Shown here piece by piece: positions 1 to 6,382 of a stretch of DNA of 50,372 nucleotides. The notes under the pieces are model-generated. The model saw only the letters and a list, made by a program, of their open reading frames with translations. It did not search any database and was not told the DNA's origin. A program made the position numbers and the translations under genes. Position 1 is the stretch's first letter, and each line of letters opens with the position of its first letter. The stretch is from Thioalkalivibrio paradoxus (lineage in GTDB: Bacteria > Pseudomonadota > Gammaproteobacteria > Ectothiorhodospirales > Ectothiorhodospiraceae): NCBI GenBank assembly GCA_011390565.1, contig JAABSC010000014.1:1-50372 (forward strand). Reading direction: 5' to 3'.

Positions 1-300
1 CAGAGCGCGCTCGGGCTCGAGCCGGGTGTCTACGACCTCAACCCGGAAACGCAGGCCTGCCGCATTGCCCTCGAGGTAGTGGTTCACCTCGTCGACCGCG
101 ATCTCCACCGCCACCGCGCTCGCCTGCCCGAGGGTCGCCCAGTTGCCGGTCAGGGAAAAGAGGCCTCCGAGCAGCACCTCCCGCTCGTCGGGCTGGTTGG
201 GCGGGTGCTCGGAGCCGCCCGACACGCCGACCATTGCCGTCAACAGCGCGACTGCGACTACGCTGAGCCACATTCCTCGAAGCTTCCGTTTCTCGCTCAT
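1..300 (-). CDS. Periplasmic substrate-binding protein of an ABC transporter, N-terminal part only
   Basis: The frame opens at an ATG read leftward from position 300 and is still open at the window edge, so only about the first 100 residues are present. A GGAGG six bases before the ATG supports the start. Residues 10-30 form a hydrophobic signal segment with no lipobox cysteine. The mature part begins LLGGLFSLTGNWATLG and continues with a helix rich in Ala and Val, which is the usual opening of the leucine/branched-chain amino acid type I binding-protein fold (Peripla_BP_6). The protein probably delivers an amino acid or amide to an ABC importer encoded to the left. The ligand cannot be told from this fragment, and a receptor-type sensor with the same fold is an alternative. 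Confidence 0.75.
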   Translation of the reverse strand, partial: MSEKRKLRGMWLSVVAVALLTAMVGVSGGSEHPPNQPDEREVLLGGLFSLTGNWATLGQASAVAVEIAVDEVNHYLEGNAAGLRFRVEVVDTRLEPERAL

Positions 301-928
301 GCGTAACCTCCAGGGGATCAGGAAACACGCCACTCCCCCGCCAAGGTCCCCATGAACTTCCGATAGCGGGGCAGCTTCAGGTCGTCGTCGGCATCATGAG
401 TACCGAAAGGCGATGATACGTAAAGTATAGGCGGCTCCGGGGGCCGTTGTAGATGGCTTTCGGGGCGGGCTTTGCACTGCCGCATTCCTACGACCCTGTT
501 CGTCTTTCCGCATTGCCCACTAGCCCCGTTTTCCGGCCAGATCCAGCGGGAGGTGTCCACGGGCGGCTGGCGGAGGATGCCAAAGGCGTACCACCACCCG
601 ATCACCGGCGATCTGCGATCGGCGACCGTCCTGCCCTGACCCTGGAAGGCATAGGTGGCGATGCCCTGTTCCCGTGCGAGCGCCATCCTCCTTCCATCGG
701 CCCTCTCGGTGCTGCGCCGCCCCGGTATGTTCGCAAGCGAACCGACTCCCGTCCGTCGTCCGGCTAGTGTGGTTCCTGCGATCACACGGAGAAAGTTCGG
801 GCGCCATGCGGAATCCGTATTCCCGCCAGGGTTGCGCCGCGTGTGATCGGCATCGCTTTCCGGTACCCGGGCCAACTGCGCGTCACGGCCCGCGTCCGTC
901 ACCTCACGTTTATCTGTTGGAGAAAACC
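301..928. other. Intergenic stretch without a convincing gene
   Basis: This 628-base stretch separates the leftward binding-protein gene from the rightward BON-domain gene, so it should hold two divergent promoters. Several frames stay open (the longest on the minus strand, 318-902), but their translations are rich in Arg, Pro and Cys, show no domain or signal peptide and lack a good ribosome binding site. I see no RNA gene or clear sigma-70 hexamer pair. Confidence 0.45.
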
Positions 929-1807
929 ATGAACACGAAATTTCGGAAACTGATCATCGCTTCGGGCGTCGCACTCGCACTGGGCGCCGGGGGCGGTGCT
1001 GTTGCGGGAGATTCAATGTCGGCCAACGTCAATGATGCCCGCATGGAGGCGCGGATCTCGACGACCTATGCCCTGACCCCGCATCTGGAAACCTACGACA
1101 TCACGGTGGCGGTGCAGGAAGGCAAGGCCACCTTGACGGGAACCGTATCGGAAGACATCAACAAGGAATTGGCGGAGCAGTTCGCATTGAACGTGGACGG
1201 CATCACGGAAGTGGACAACCAGCTCGTGATCGACGCGGACTACGTCCGTCCGGAGTCGGAGGATAGCCCCACTTTCGGTGACCGGATCACCGATGCCACG
1301 ATCACTGCGGCAGTCAAATCCAAGCTGGTCTGGACCCGGCACGCGGACGGACTGGCCACGGAAGTGAGTACGGAGTCCGGGGTGGTCACGCTGGAGGGAA
1401 CCGCTGAATCTGAGGATGCCAAGAACCACGCCGGCAGACTGGCTGCGGACACCCGCGGTGTCGTCTCCGTGGACAACCAGCTGGAGGTCAAGGCACCGGG
1501 CTCAGCCGAAGAGCCGGGTGCGGTCGACACCGCCATGGACAAGACACGCGAGGTGGCGGGGGATACCGGGGACTACATCACCGACGGCTGGATCAGCACC
1601 AAGGTGAAGTCCACCTTCCTGTGGTCGCGCGGGGTTTCCGGCATGGACATCTCAGTGAGCACCGAAGACGGAGCCGTCTCGCTGAACGGCCCTGTCGGCA
1701 GCGAAGCGGAGCGTGAACTGGCGATCGAACTGGCCGAACAGTTGCGCGGCGTGAATAGTGTCGACGCGTCGGGCCTGGTACTCCAACCGGCTGCGCAGAC
1801 CCAATGA
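929..1807 (+). CDS. Secreted protein with three BON domains
   Basis: The 292-residue product starts with a basic stretch and a hydrophobic Ala/Gly-rich signal peptide ending near AVAGD, so it should be periplasmic. Three BON (OsmY-like) domains follow at roughly residues 30-100, 110-190 and 215-290. Each has the pattern of an N-terminal helix (DARMEARIST, DATITAAVKSKL, DGWISTKVKSTF), a strand with V.V..G.V.L.G and an end like GV.SVDNQL. BON domains bind phospholipid or the envelope, and OsmY is an osmotic and envelope stress protein. The ATG at 929 was chosen because TTGGAGAA lies just before it and the signal peptide follows; longer in-frame starts would bury the signal sequence. A strong hairpin follows the stop. 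The first gene of a stress-related cluster. Confidence 0.85.
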   Translation: MNTKFRKLIIASGVALALGAGGGAVAGDSMSANVNDARMEARISTTYALTPHLETYDITVAVQEGKATLTGTVSEDINKELAEQFALNVDGITEVDNQLVIDADYVRPESEDSPTFGDRITDATITAAVKSKLVWTRHADGLATEVSTESGVVTLEGTAESEDAKNHAGRLAADTRGVVSVDNQLEVKAPGSAEEPGAVDTAMDKTREVAGDTGDYITDGWISTKVKSTFLWSRGVSGMDISVSTEDGAVSLNGPVGSEAERELAIELAEQLRGVNSVDASGLVLQPAAQTQ

Positions 1808-1840
1808 ACCAAGGCGGGGCAGGGACGCCCCACCCACCCA

Positions 1841-1886
1841 ACGGCACGTTGAAAAAGGGTCTTGCCACCGTTTTTCAACGTGCCGT
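1841..1886. terminator. 16-bp perfect hairpin with A/T tracts, likely bidirectional terminator
   Basis: Positions 1841-1856 (ACGGCACGTTGAAAAA) are the exact reverse complement of 1871-1886, with 14 bases between them that can add three more pairs. The A5 and T5 runs lie inside the stem next to the loop. It sits 34 bases after the BON gene stop and fits a transcription terminator, although an intergenic repeat is also possible. Confidence 0.6.
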
Positions 1887-1994
1887 CCGTAGGTGTAATG
1901 CCCACGACCGGCTCGCGCGGTGGGCAGGATCGGCATCACGTGGCGGTGAACCGACCACCACGCAGCCCTCTTCGAGCCATGCAGGAGACTGGTC

Positions 1995-2228
1995 ATGAAA
2001 GAGATGAAAGCGGTTATTTTCTCCATATTCTGCATCCTGGCTGTACTTGCGCTGGCAGGCGGCGCAGCCGGTAACGCTTCGTTCGAGGGGCTGAGCCGGA
2101 CGTCCGCTGCCGGTTGCGTGATCCCGCCCAGCGACCTGGGGGGCTATCATGTGGTGCACGCGATCTGGCAACGCCCCGGTTGGGGCATATCGGGGCACAT
2201 CCCTCGGGATTCGAAAATATGGATCTGA
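1995..2228 (+). CDS. Small exported protein of unknown function
   Basis: A 77-residue open frame with an AGGAG seven bases before its ATG. Residues 4-26 form a classic signal peptide (charged start, long hydrophobic run, AGGAAGNAS). The rest is short, contains one cysteine and matches no family I know. The 19 bases from 1983 to 2001 around the start are identical at 18 positions to those around the glycine-zipper lipoprotein start at 4128, which supports the gene being real. The C-terminal half could equally be a decayed remnant. Confidence 0.4.
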   Translation: MKEMKAVIFSIFCILAVLALAGGAAGNASFEGLSRTSAAGCVIPPSDLGGYHVVHAIWQRPGWGISGHIPRDSKIWI

Positions 2229-2339
2229 GATCGCGTCTGTCGGGGTCTCCCCGATGGCGACGCACGTGTCCACACGCAGGGGGGGCGGGCGGTTGGGCGA
2301 TCCCGAGCGTTGGGTGTCCGGATGAATAAGGAGGTCTTC

Positions 2340-2591
2340 ATGCGCTACGTCTACATTTTCCTGATCGTTCTCGTCAGCGCGATGGTTCTGGTGTTCACGA
2401 TTCAGAACCTGCCCACGGTGACCGTTCACTTTGTGACCTTGCGTCTGACGCTGCCACTGTCCGTTCTGGTTATCCTGGTCTACTTTCTGGGCATGCTCAC
2501 GGGCGGCGTTTTTGTCTCCCTGATCCGATCCTGGTTCCGTGGCTCCACGAGTGGGGCCATTCGCTCGTCTCATCACAACAAGGCCGAATGA
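2340..2591 (+). CDS. LapA-like (DUF1049) small inner-membrane protein
   Basis: The 83-residue product has two membrane helices, about residues 3-20 and 40-65, joined by a short loop containing TIQNLPTVTVHFV and followed by a basic tail. The F.IQN..TV.V.F loop and the G.L.G second helix are the hallmarks of LapA/DUF1049 proteins, which in enterics work with LapB in lipopolysaccharide assembly control. A perfect AAGGAGG lies eight bases before the ATG. No LapB is nearby. It stands between a small exported protein and a desaturase, within a group of envelope genes. Confidence 0.8.
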   Translation: MRYVYIFLIVLVSAMVLVFTIQNLPTVTVHFVTLRLTLPLSVLVILVYFLGMLTGGVFVSLIRSWFRGSTSGAIRSSHHNKAE

Positions 2592-2740
2592 GGCCGAAGT
2601 AAACGCCGAAGAGGGCGACGAACCACGGTGTCCAGAGTCCCCGACGCCGGCAACGGTCTGGCACCGTCGGCGGCGGGAGGACAGCGGTGTCTCGAACCCC
2701 ACTGTGCGCCACCGAACATATCGAGCGCGCGCGTGGGTTT

Positions 2741-2785
2741 AGGATATCCTGAGAATGCTTTCCGACCTTTTGTCGAGGTCGAAAG
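2741..2785 (+). promoter_or_regulatory. Palindrome and leader hairpin upstream of the desaturase
   Basis: Positions 2741-2750 are a perfect 10-bp palindrome (AGGATATCCT). Just downstream, 2758-2767 can pair with 2777-2785 (CTTTCCGACC with GGTCGAAAG, one bulged base). The two lie about 80-125 bases before the desaturase start, where an operator and a structured 5' leader could be. No function is proven. Confidence 0.3.
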
Positions 2786-2865
2786 CACTGTGTCAGAAAC
2801 CGGCACGCCGGCAATGGGTCTCGAAACCTGGAGTTGGGCTGCCGAGCCGATGTCGGAGTCCGCTC

Positions 2866-3906
2866 ATGGAGCCACAAGCACCTTCCCCCGAAAACACCGT
2901 CGACCCCCGGACCTTGCAACGGGTGCTGGCGGCCTATCGTGAGCCGCGGCTCGCCCGCAGCGTGGTCGAACTCGTCATTACGCTGATCCCGTTCGGCCTG
3001 TTCTGGTTTCTGACCTGGGCAAGCGTGAATGCCGGCTACTGGCTCGGCCTGCTGCTGGCCGTGCCCGCCGCCGGGTTTCTCGTGCGTCTGTTCATGATTC
3101 AGCACGACTGCGGGCACGGGTCGTTCTTTCCCTCCCGGCGCGTCAACGACTGGGTCGGACGGGCCCTCGGCGTGCTGACGCTCACGCCCTACGATCTGTG
3201 GCGGCACACCCACGCGCTCCATCACGCGTATTCGGGCAATCTGGATCGCGGTCGCGTAGGCAGCATCGATACCCTGAGCGTGCGCGCCTACCAGGACCTG
3301 CCGCGGGCGCAGCGCCTGCGCTACCGACTGTACCGGCACCCGCTGGTCCTGTTCGGTCTGGGTCCGATCTACCTCTTCATGCTGAGCAATCGCGTCCCCG
3401 TCGGGTTCATGCGCGCGGGCTGGATGCCGTGGCTGAGTACCATGGGCACCAACGCAGCCATCGTCCTTCTCGTCACCGTGATGATCTCGATGGTGGGTCT
3501 GGGAACCTTTCTTGTCGTCCACCTGCCCATCGCAGTCCTCGCCGGAGCGATCGGTGTCTGGCTGTTCTATGTCCAGCATCAGTTCGAGAATACGCGCTGG
3601 GCGCACGACGACGAGTGGACCTTCCATGAAACGGCCCTGTACGGCAGCTCGTACTATGATCTGCCCGCTCCCCTGCGCTGGTTTACCGCGAATATCGGTG
3701 TGCACCATGTCCACCATCTCGCCAGCCGCATCCCGTTCTACCGGCTGCCCGAGGTGCTGCAGGACCATCCGCGGCTCCGGGAGATCGGTCGTATCACGCT
3801 GCGGCAAAGCCTTGGGTGTGTGCGGCTCGCTCTTTGGGACGAGGAACGGCGGCGTCTCGTCTCCTTCGAACGTCAGAACATGGTGAAGTCTCCGCTAAGC
3901 GCGTGA
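2866..3906 (+). CDS. Membrane fatty acid desaturase
   Basis: This 346-residue integral membrane protein introduces a double bond into acyl chains using a di-iron centre. The three histidine boxes are visible: HDCGH at 80-84, HALHH at 116-120 and HHVHH at 280-284, together with the conserved QHQFE and GSSYYDLP stretches between the second and third boxes. Hydrophobic pairs flank the boxes (about 33-75 and 150-235). The length fits bacterial delta-12/omega-type desaturases; the exact bond position cannot be read. GGAG seven bases before the ATG at 2866 sets the start, although the frame is open further upstream. The role is probably membrane fluidity adjustment to cold or salt, in keeping with its envelope-gene neighbours. 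The electron donor is not encoded nearby. Confidence 0.9.
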   Translation: MEPQAPSPENTVDPRTLQRVLAAYREPRLARSVVELVITLIPFGLFWFLTWASVNAGYWLGLLLAVPAAGFLVRLFMIQHDCGHGSFFPSRRVNDWVGRALGVLTLTPYDLWRHTHALHHAYSGNLDRGRVGSIDTLSVRAYQDLPRAQRLRYRLYRHPLVLFGLGPIYLFMLSNRVPVGFMRAGWMPWLSTMGTNAAIVLLVTVMISMVGLGTFLVVHLPIAVLAGAIGVWLFYVQHQFENTRWAHDDEWTFHETALYGSSYYDLPAPLRWFTANIGVHHVHHLASRIPFYRLPEVLQDHPRLREIGRITLRQSLGCVRLALWDEERRRLVSFERQNMVKSPLSA

Positions 3907-4127
3907 GCGCACAGAGCAAATGTTCCGGAAGGCGCACGATGGTCTCGATGCTCGGCGATCCCATCCGAGACAACGCGCGGACATACGTTCGTGTGGAGCG
4001 GAGATGGGGTCAACGGAGCGGAATCGGGATGCGCATCGGAAACTGCGGTCAAGCTTCGCGTCTCGATGATTACGACGCCGATTCGTTCGGCGCGCAGCCT
4101 TCGGAACAAGAGTCAAGGAGACAGGTC

Positions 4128-4631
4128 ATGAAAGCAACGAGAGCAAATGTAACAAGGGCCATCGGGTCCGTTGCCGCCGTGATGGCGGCCCTGGTGCTGG
4201 GCGGATGTGCCGCGACGAACGGCACGCAATTCGGGGGCGCGAATGCGTCCGAATCCCAGGTCGTCCAGCAGAACGTGTACGCAGGTTATGGTGTCGTGCA
4301 CTCCGTCGAGAAGGTCCAGCAGGAAGCAGGTGGCATCGCCGGATCGGGGATCGGAGTGGGCGCCGTGGCCGGTGCGGTCGCCGGCGGGGTCGCGGGCAGT
4401 CAGGTCGGCTCGGGACGCGGGGCCACCGCCGCGACGATCGCCGGCACGGCGGGTGGCGCCTATTTGGGTCACGAGATCGAAAAGTGGCACCAGGGAACGT
4501 CCGCGGACGTCTACCGGATCACGGTGCGTATGAATGACGGTGCCTATCAGAGCCTGGTGCATCCCAACGCCACCGACTTCCGTGTCGGGGATCGCGTTCG
4601 GATCGGAAACGGCATGCTGTACACGTACTGA
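4128..4631 (+). CDS. Glycine-zipper outer membrane lipoprotein (SlyB-like)
   Basis: The 167-residue product has a lipoprotein signal peptide with lipobox LGGC near residue 26. Its centre (about 65-110) is a run of small residues, GSGIGVGAVAGAVAGGVAG, then GRGATAATIAGTAGGAYLGHEIE. This is the glycine-zipper segment of the SlyB/PcP family, which inserts into or lines the outer membrane. The C-terminal 50 residues end with VRIGNGMLY, like other SlyB relatives. AAGGAG precedes the ATG by seven bases. SlyB in enterics is a PhoPQ-controlled envelope stress protein. A rho-independent terminator follows directly, so the gene is probably monocistronic. Confidence 0.85.
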   Translation: MKATRANVTRAIGSVAAVMAALVLGGCAATNGTQFGGANASESQVVQQNVYAGYGVVHSVEKVQQEAGGIAGSGIGVGAVAGAVAGGVAGSQVGSGRGATAATIAGTAGGAYLGHEIEKWHQGTSADVYRITVRMNDGAYQSLVHPNATDFRVGDRVRIGNGMLYTY

Positions 4632-4660
4632 TCGCAAGCCGGTCTGTCGATAGTCAGACG

Positions 4661-4690
4661 AATGCCCCGCGCGAGCGGGGCATTTTCATT
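4661..4690 (+). terminator. Rho-independent terminator after the glycine-zipper lipoprotein
   Basis: ATGCCCCGC at 4662-4670 pairs with GCGGGGCAT at 4675-4683 around a four-base loop and is followed by TTTCATT. It lies 30 bases after the stop codon of the lipoprotein gene. Confidence 0.85.
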
Positions 4691-4760
4691 GGTTCGCCGC
4701 AACGGCAGTCTTCGCCGTCGCGGCCCTTGCCACGGACCCGTGGTGCAGGGCGTGCCGATC

Positions 4761-4835
4761 CTACCGGAGTCCGAAGAACCCGAGGATGAACAGGACGATG
4801 ACGATGGCGCCGACGATATAGATGATCTGATTCAT
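4761..4835 (-). CDS. 24-residue hydrophobic membrane peptide
   Basis: The frame reads MNQIIYIVGAIVIVLFILG and ends FFGLR before a TAG. It is a single membrane helix with a polar start and a basic end. GAGGAG lies seven bases before the ATG, a strong signal for so small a gene. Peptides of this design are common in proteobacteria next to stress and envelope genes, but I know no function for them. It is transcribed opposite to its neighbours, facing the terminator of the lipoprotein gene. Confidence 0.65.
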   Translation of the reverse strand: MNQIIYIVGAIVIVLFILGFFGLR

Positions 4836-5144
4836 GAGCTTCTCCTCTGTATGACCCGGTTCGGCAATGGACCTGCCTGAACCCGCTGATTCAGGTAACA
4901 CGGTATACGCGGCCGGATGTCGTGTCGGTGCGGCCCCGCACACAGTGGCCGAGCGCCGCCCATGCGCGGCGCCGGGCACGCGAGGAATCCGGTCGGCATT
5001 GCCGCATGCCCGGGCGGGCTTCACACGAGCGCCGGGTTATGTTCGTTAACGGACAGACATGAGGACCGGGCGGCCGTAGCCTGATCCTGCTCAATGGACT
5101 TGCTCCCGAGCCCGGAAGCAACCATGACCAGGAGGAAAACAGTG
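4836..5144. other. Intergenic stretch between divergent small genes
   Basis: About 310 bases between the leftward 24-residue peptide and the rightward small lipoprotein. It must hold both promoters. No coding frame with a signal peptide or motif is visible, and I find no clear hairpin. Confidence 0.4.
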
Positions 5145-5333
5145 ATGAAACTTGGAACAGTGATGGGTACCGCGCTCGTCTCGGGTCTGCTGCTCGTTGC
5201 GCTCTCCGGCTGCGAAAAGGGTCCTGCCGAGAAGGCCGGCGAGAACATCGACGATGGCGTCGAAAAAATGGGTGAGTCGCTCGAGAAGGCGGGAGACAGC
5301 ATCCAGGATGCGGGCCGTGATGCCCGTGACTGA
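5145..5333 (+). CDS. Small entericidin-like lipoprotein
   Basis: The 62-residue precursor has a signal peptide ending in the lipobox LSGC at about residue 24. The mature part is a short, highly charged amphipathic helix rich in Gly, Glu, Lys and Asp (ENIDDGVEKMGESLEKAGDS). This resembles entericidin-type and other small stress lipoproteins, but no toxin-antitoxin pairing is seen. AGGAGG nine bases before the ATG supports the start at 5145; an in-frame ATG at 5124 also exists but would lengthen the n-region. The CsbD gene follows after 61 bases and may be co-transcribed. Confidence 0.7.
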   Translation: MKLGTVMGTALVSGLLLVALSGCEKGPAEKAGENIDDGVEKMGESLEKAGDSIQDAGRDARD

Positions 5334-5394
5334 CCGGCGCATCGGAGTCGCCGAGCGCGATTCCTTTATCGTCATACGCTATCAGGAGAAGAGC

Positions 5395-5574
5395 ATGAAC
5401 AAGGACCAGATCAAGGGTCGCGCTCAAGAGGCGACGGGCAAAGTGAAGCAGGTCACCGGCAAGGCCGTCGGCAACAAGGAACTGGAACGGAAGGGCAAGG
5501 CTGAGAAGGCTGGCGGGAAGCTGCGGGCGGGATACGGGGACCTGAAGGACGACATCAAGAGTTCCAGCGAGTGA
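5395..5574 (+). CDS. CsbD family stress-response protein
   Basis: The 59-residue, lysine-rich hydrophilic protein begins MNKDQIKGRAQEATGKVKQ and contains the second half-repeat GNKELERKGKAEKAGGK typical of CsbD. The family is induced by general stress in many bacteria (sigma-B in Bacillus, sigma-S or osmotic control elsewhere); its molecular action is unknown. AGGAGAAG precedes the ATG. It is the last gene of the small envelope/stress group before the signalling genes. Confidence 0.9.
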   Translation: MNKDQIKGRAQEATGKVKQVTGKAVGNKELERKGKAEKAGGKLRAGYGDLKDDIKSSSE

Positions 5575-5753
5575 TGGGCCGCGTTTTCCTCACGTATCGC
5601 CGTGAAGCCCGTTAGCTGCAGCCGCGCGGAAACGGTACGGGCTCGGTCCGGATTTCGGACGCAGAGGCTTCGCCGGGAGGCGAACGGCTGGGGTATGGAC
5701 TATCATGCGGGCGAGCGGGGAGCGACCCGTTGAAGGATTTGATCGGAGGACCC

Positions 5754-6359
5754 ATGCGGAATCTCAGCCCCGAGTTGCAGAAACAGATGCTAGTGCGGCT
5801 GGACGCCGAGAATCGTCTCCGAGATCGATCGGCTCCGCCGACCGGGGGCTGGACGATCGGAGCCGATACGCTGACGCTCCTGTACAGGCTGGCCAGCGAT
5901 CCCGACACCGCGGCGGATGCGCTCAGGCTGCTGAGTGAACTGCAGACGCACCAGGTGGAACTGGATCTGCAGCATGGCCAGCTCGAAGCCAATCAGCTGG
6001 AACTGGCCCAGGCGCTGGACCATTACCGGGTCCTCTACGAGTTCGCGCCCGTGGGTTATCTGGTGGTCGGGCTCGATGGTCATGTCCTCGAAGGCAATCG
6101 CGCCGCAGCCGAACTGCTCGGCACCGGGCCCGGCGAACTCGTGGGCCAGCCCCTCGCCGCGTTGGTCGCGCATGACAGCCGCCCGGCGGTCGTCGGGCTG
6201 CTTGAGGCGCTGCGTGAAGGCGCCCCGACTTTCAGCTGTACGGTTGCAGCGAGCGATCCCGGGACCGACCCGAATCCGATGCGAATCAACGCAAGCCTTG
6301 CACCGGGCGCTGTGGCCGCACTGGTGATCGTCTCGAGGAGCGTTCCAGAGCCGGTGTGA
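5754..6359 (+). CDS. PAS-domain sensory protein without output domain
   Basis: The 201-residue soluble protein has an N-terminal helical part with ELQTHQVELDLQHGQLE (about 65-85), the helical lead-in often found before PAS domains. A PAS fold follows from about 95 to 195 (YEFAPVGYLVVGLDGHVLEGNRAAAELLG). No kinase, GGDEF or other output domain follows. CGGAGG four to five bases before ATG 5754 sets the start. The stop is 23 bases before the CheB-CheR fusion gene, so the two are likely one transcript and this protein may be its sensory partner. The ligand is unknown. Confidence 0.8.
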   Translation: MRNLSPELQKQMLVRLDAENRLRDRSAPPTGGWTIGADTLTLLYRLASDPDTAADALRLLSELQTHQVELDLQHGQLEANQLELAQALDHYRVLYEFAPVGYLVVGLDGHVLEGNRAAAELLGTGPGELVGQPLAALVAHDSRPAVVGLLEALREGAPTFSCTVAASDPGTDPNPMRINASLAPGAVAALVIVSRSVPEPV

Positions 6360-6382
6360 GCGCATTCGGGAGCAGTTGAGGC

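Noticed and set aside
318..902. A 194-residue minus-strand frame left of the BON gene
   Set aside because: Arg/Pro/Cys-rich translation, poor ribosome site, no domain.
2497..3807. A 436-residue minus-strand frame opposite the desaturase
   Set aside because: Low-complexity, Gly/Gln/His-rich; desaturase His boxes lie on the plus strand.
5094..5144. Longer start for the small lipoprotein at 5094 or 5124
   Set aside because: AGGAGG fits ATG 5145, and the lipoprotein signal peptide begins there.
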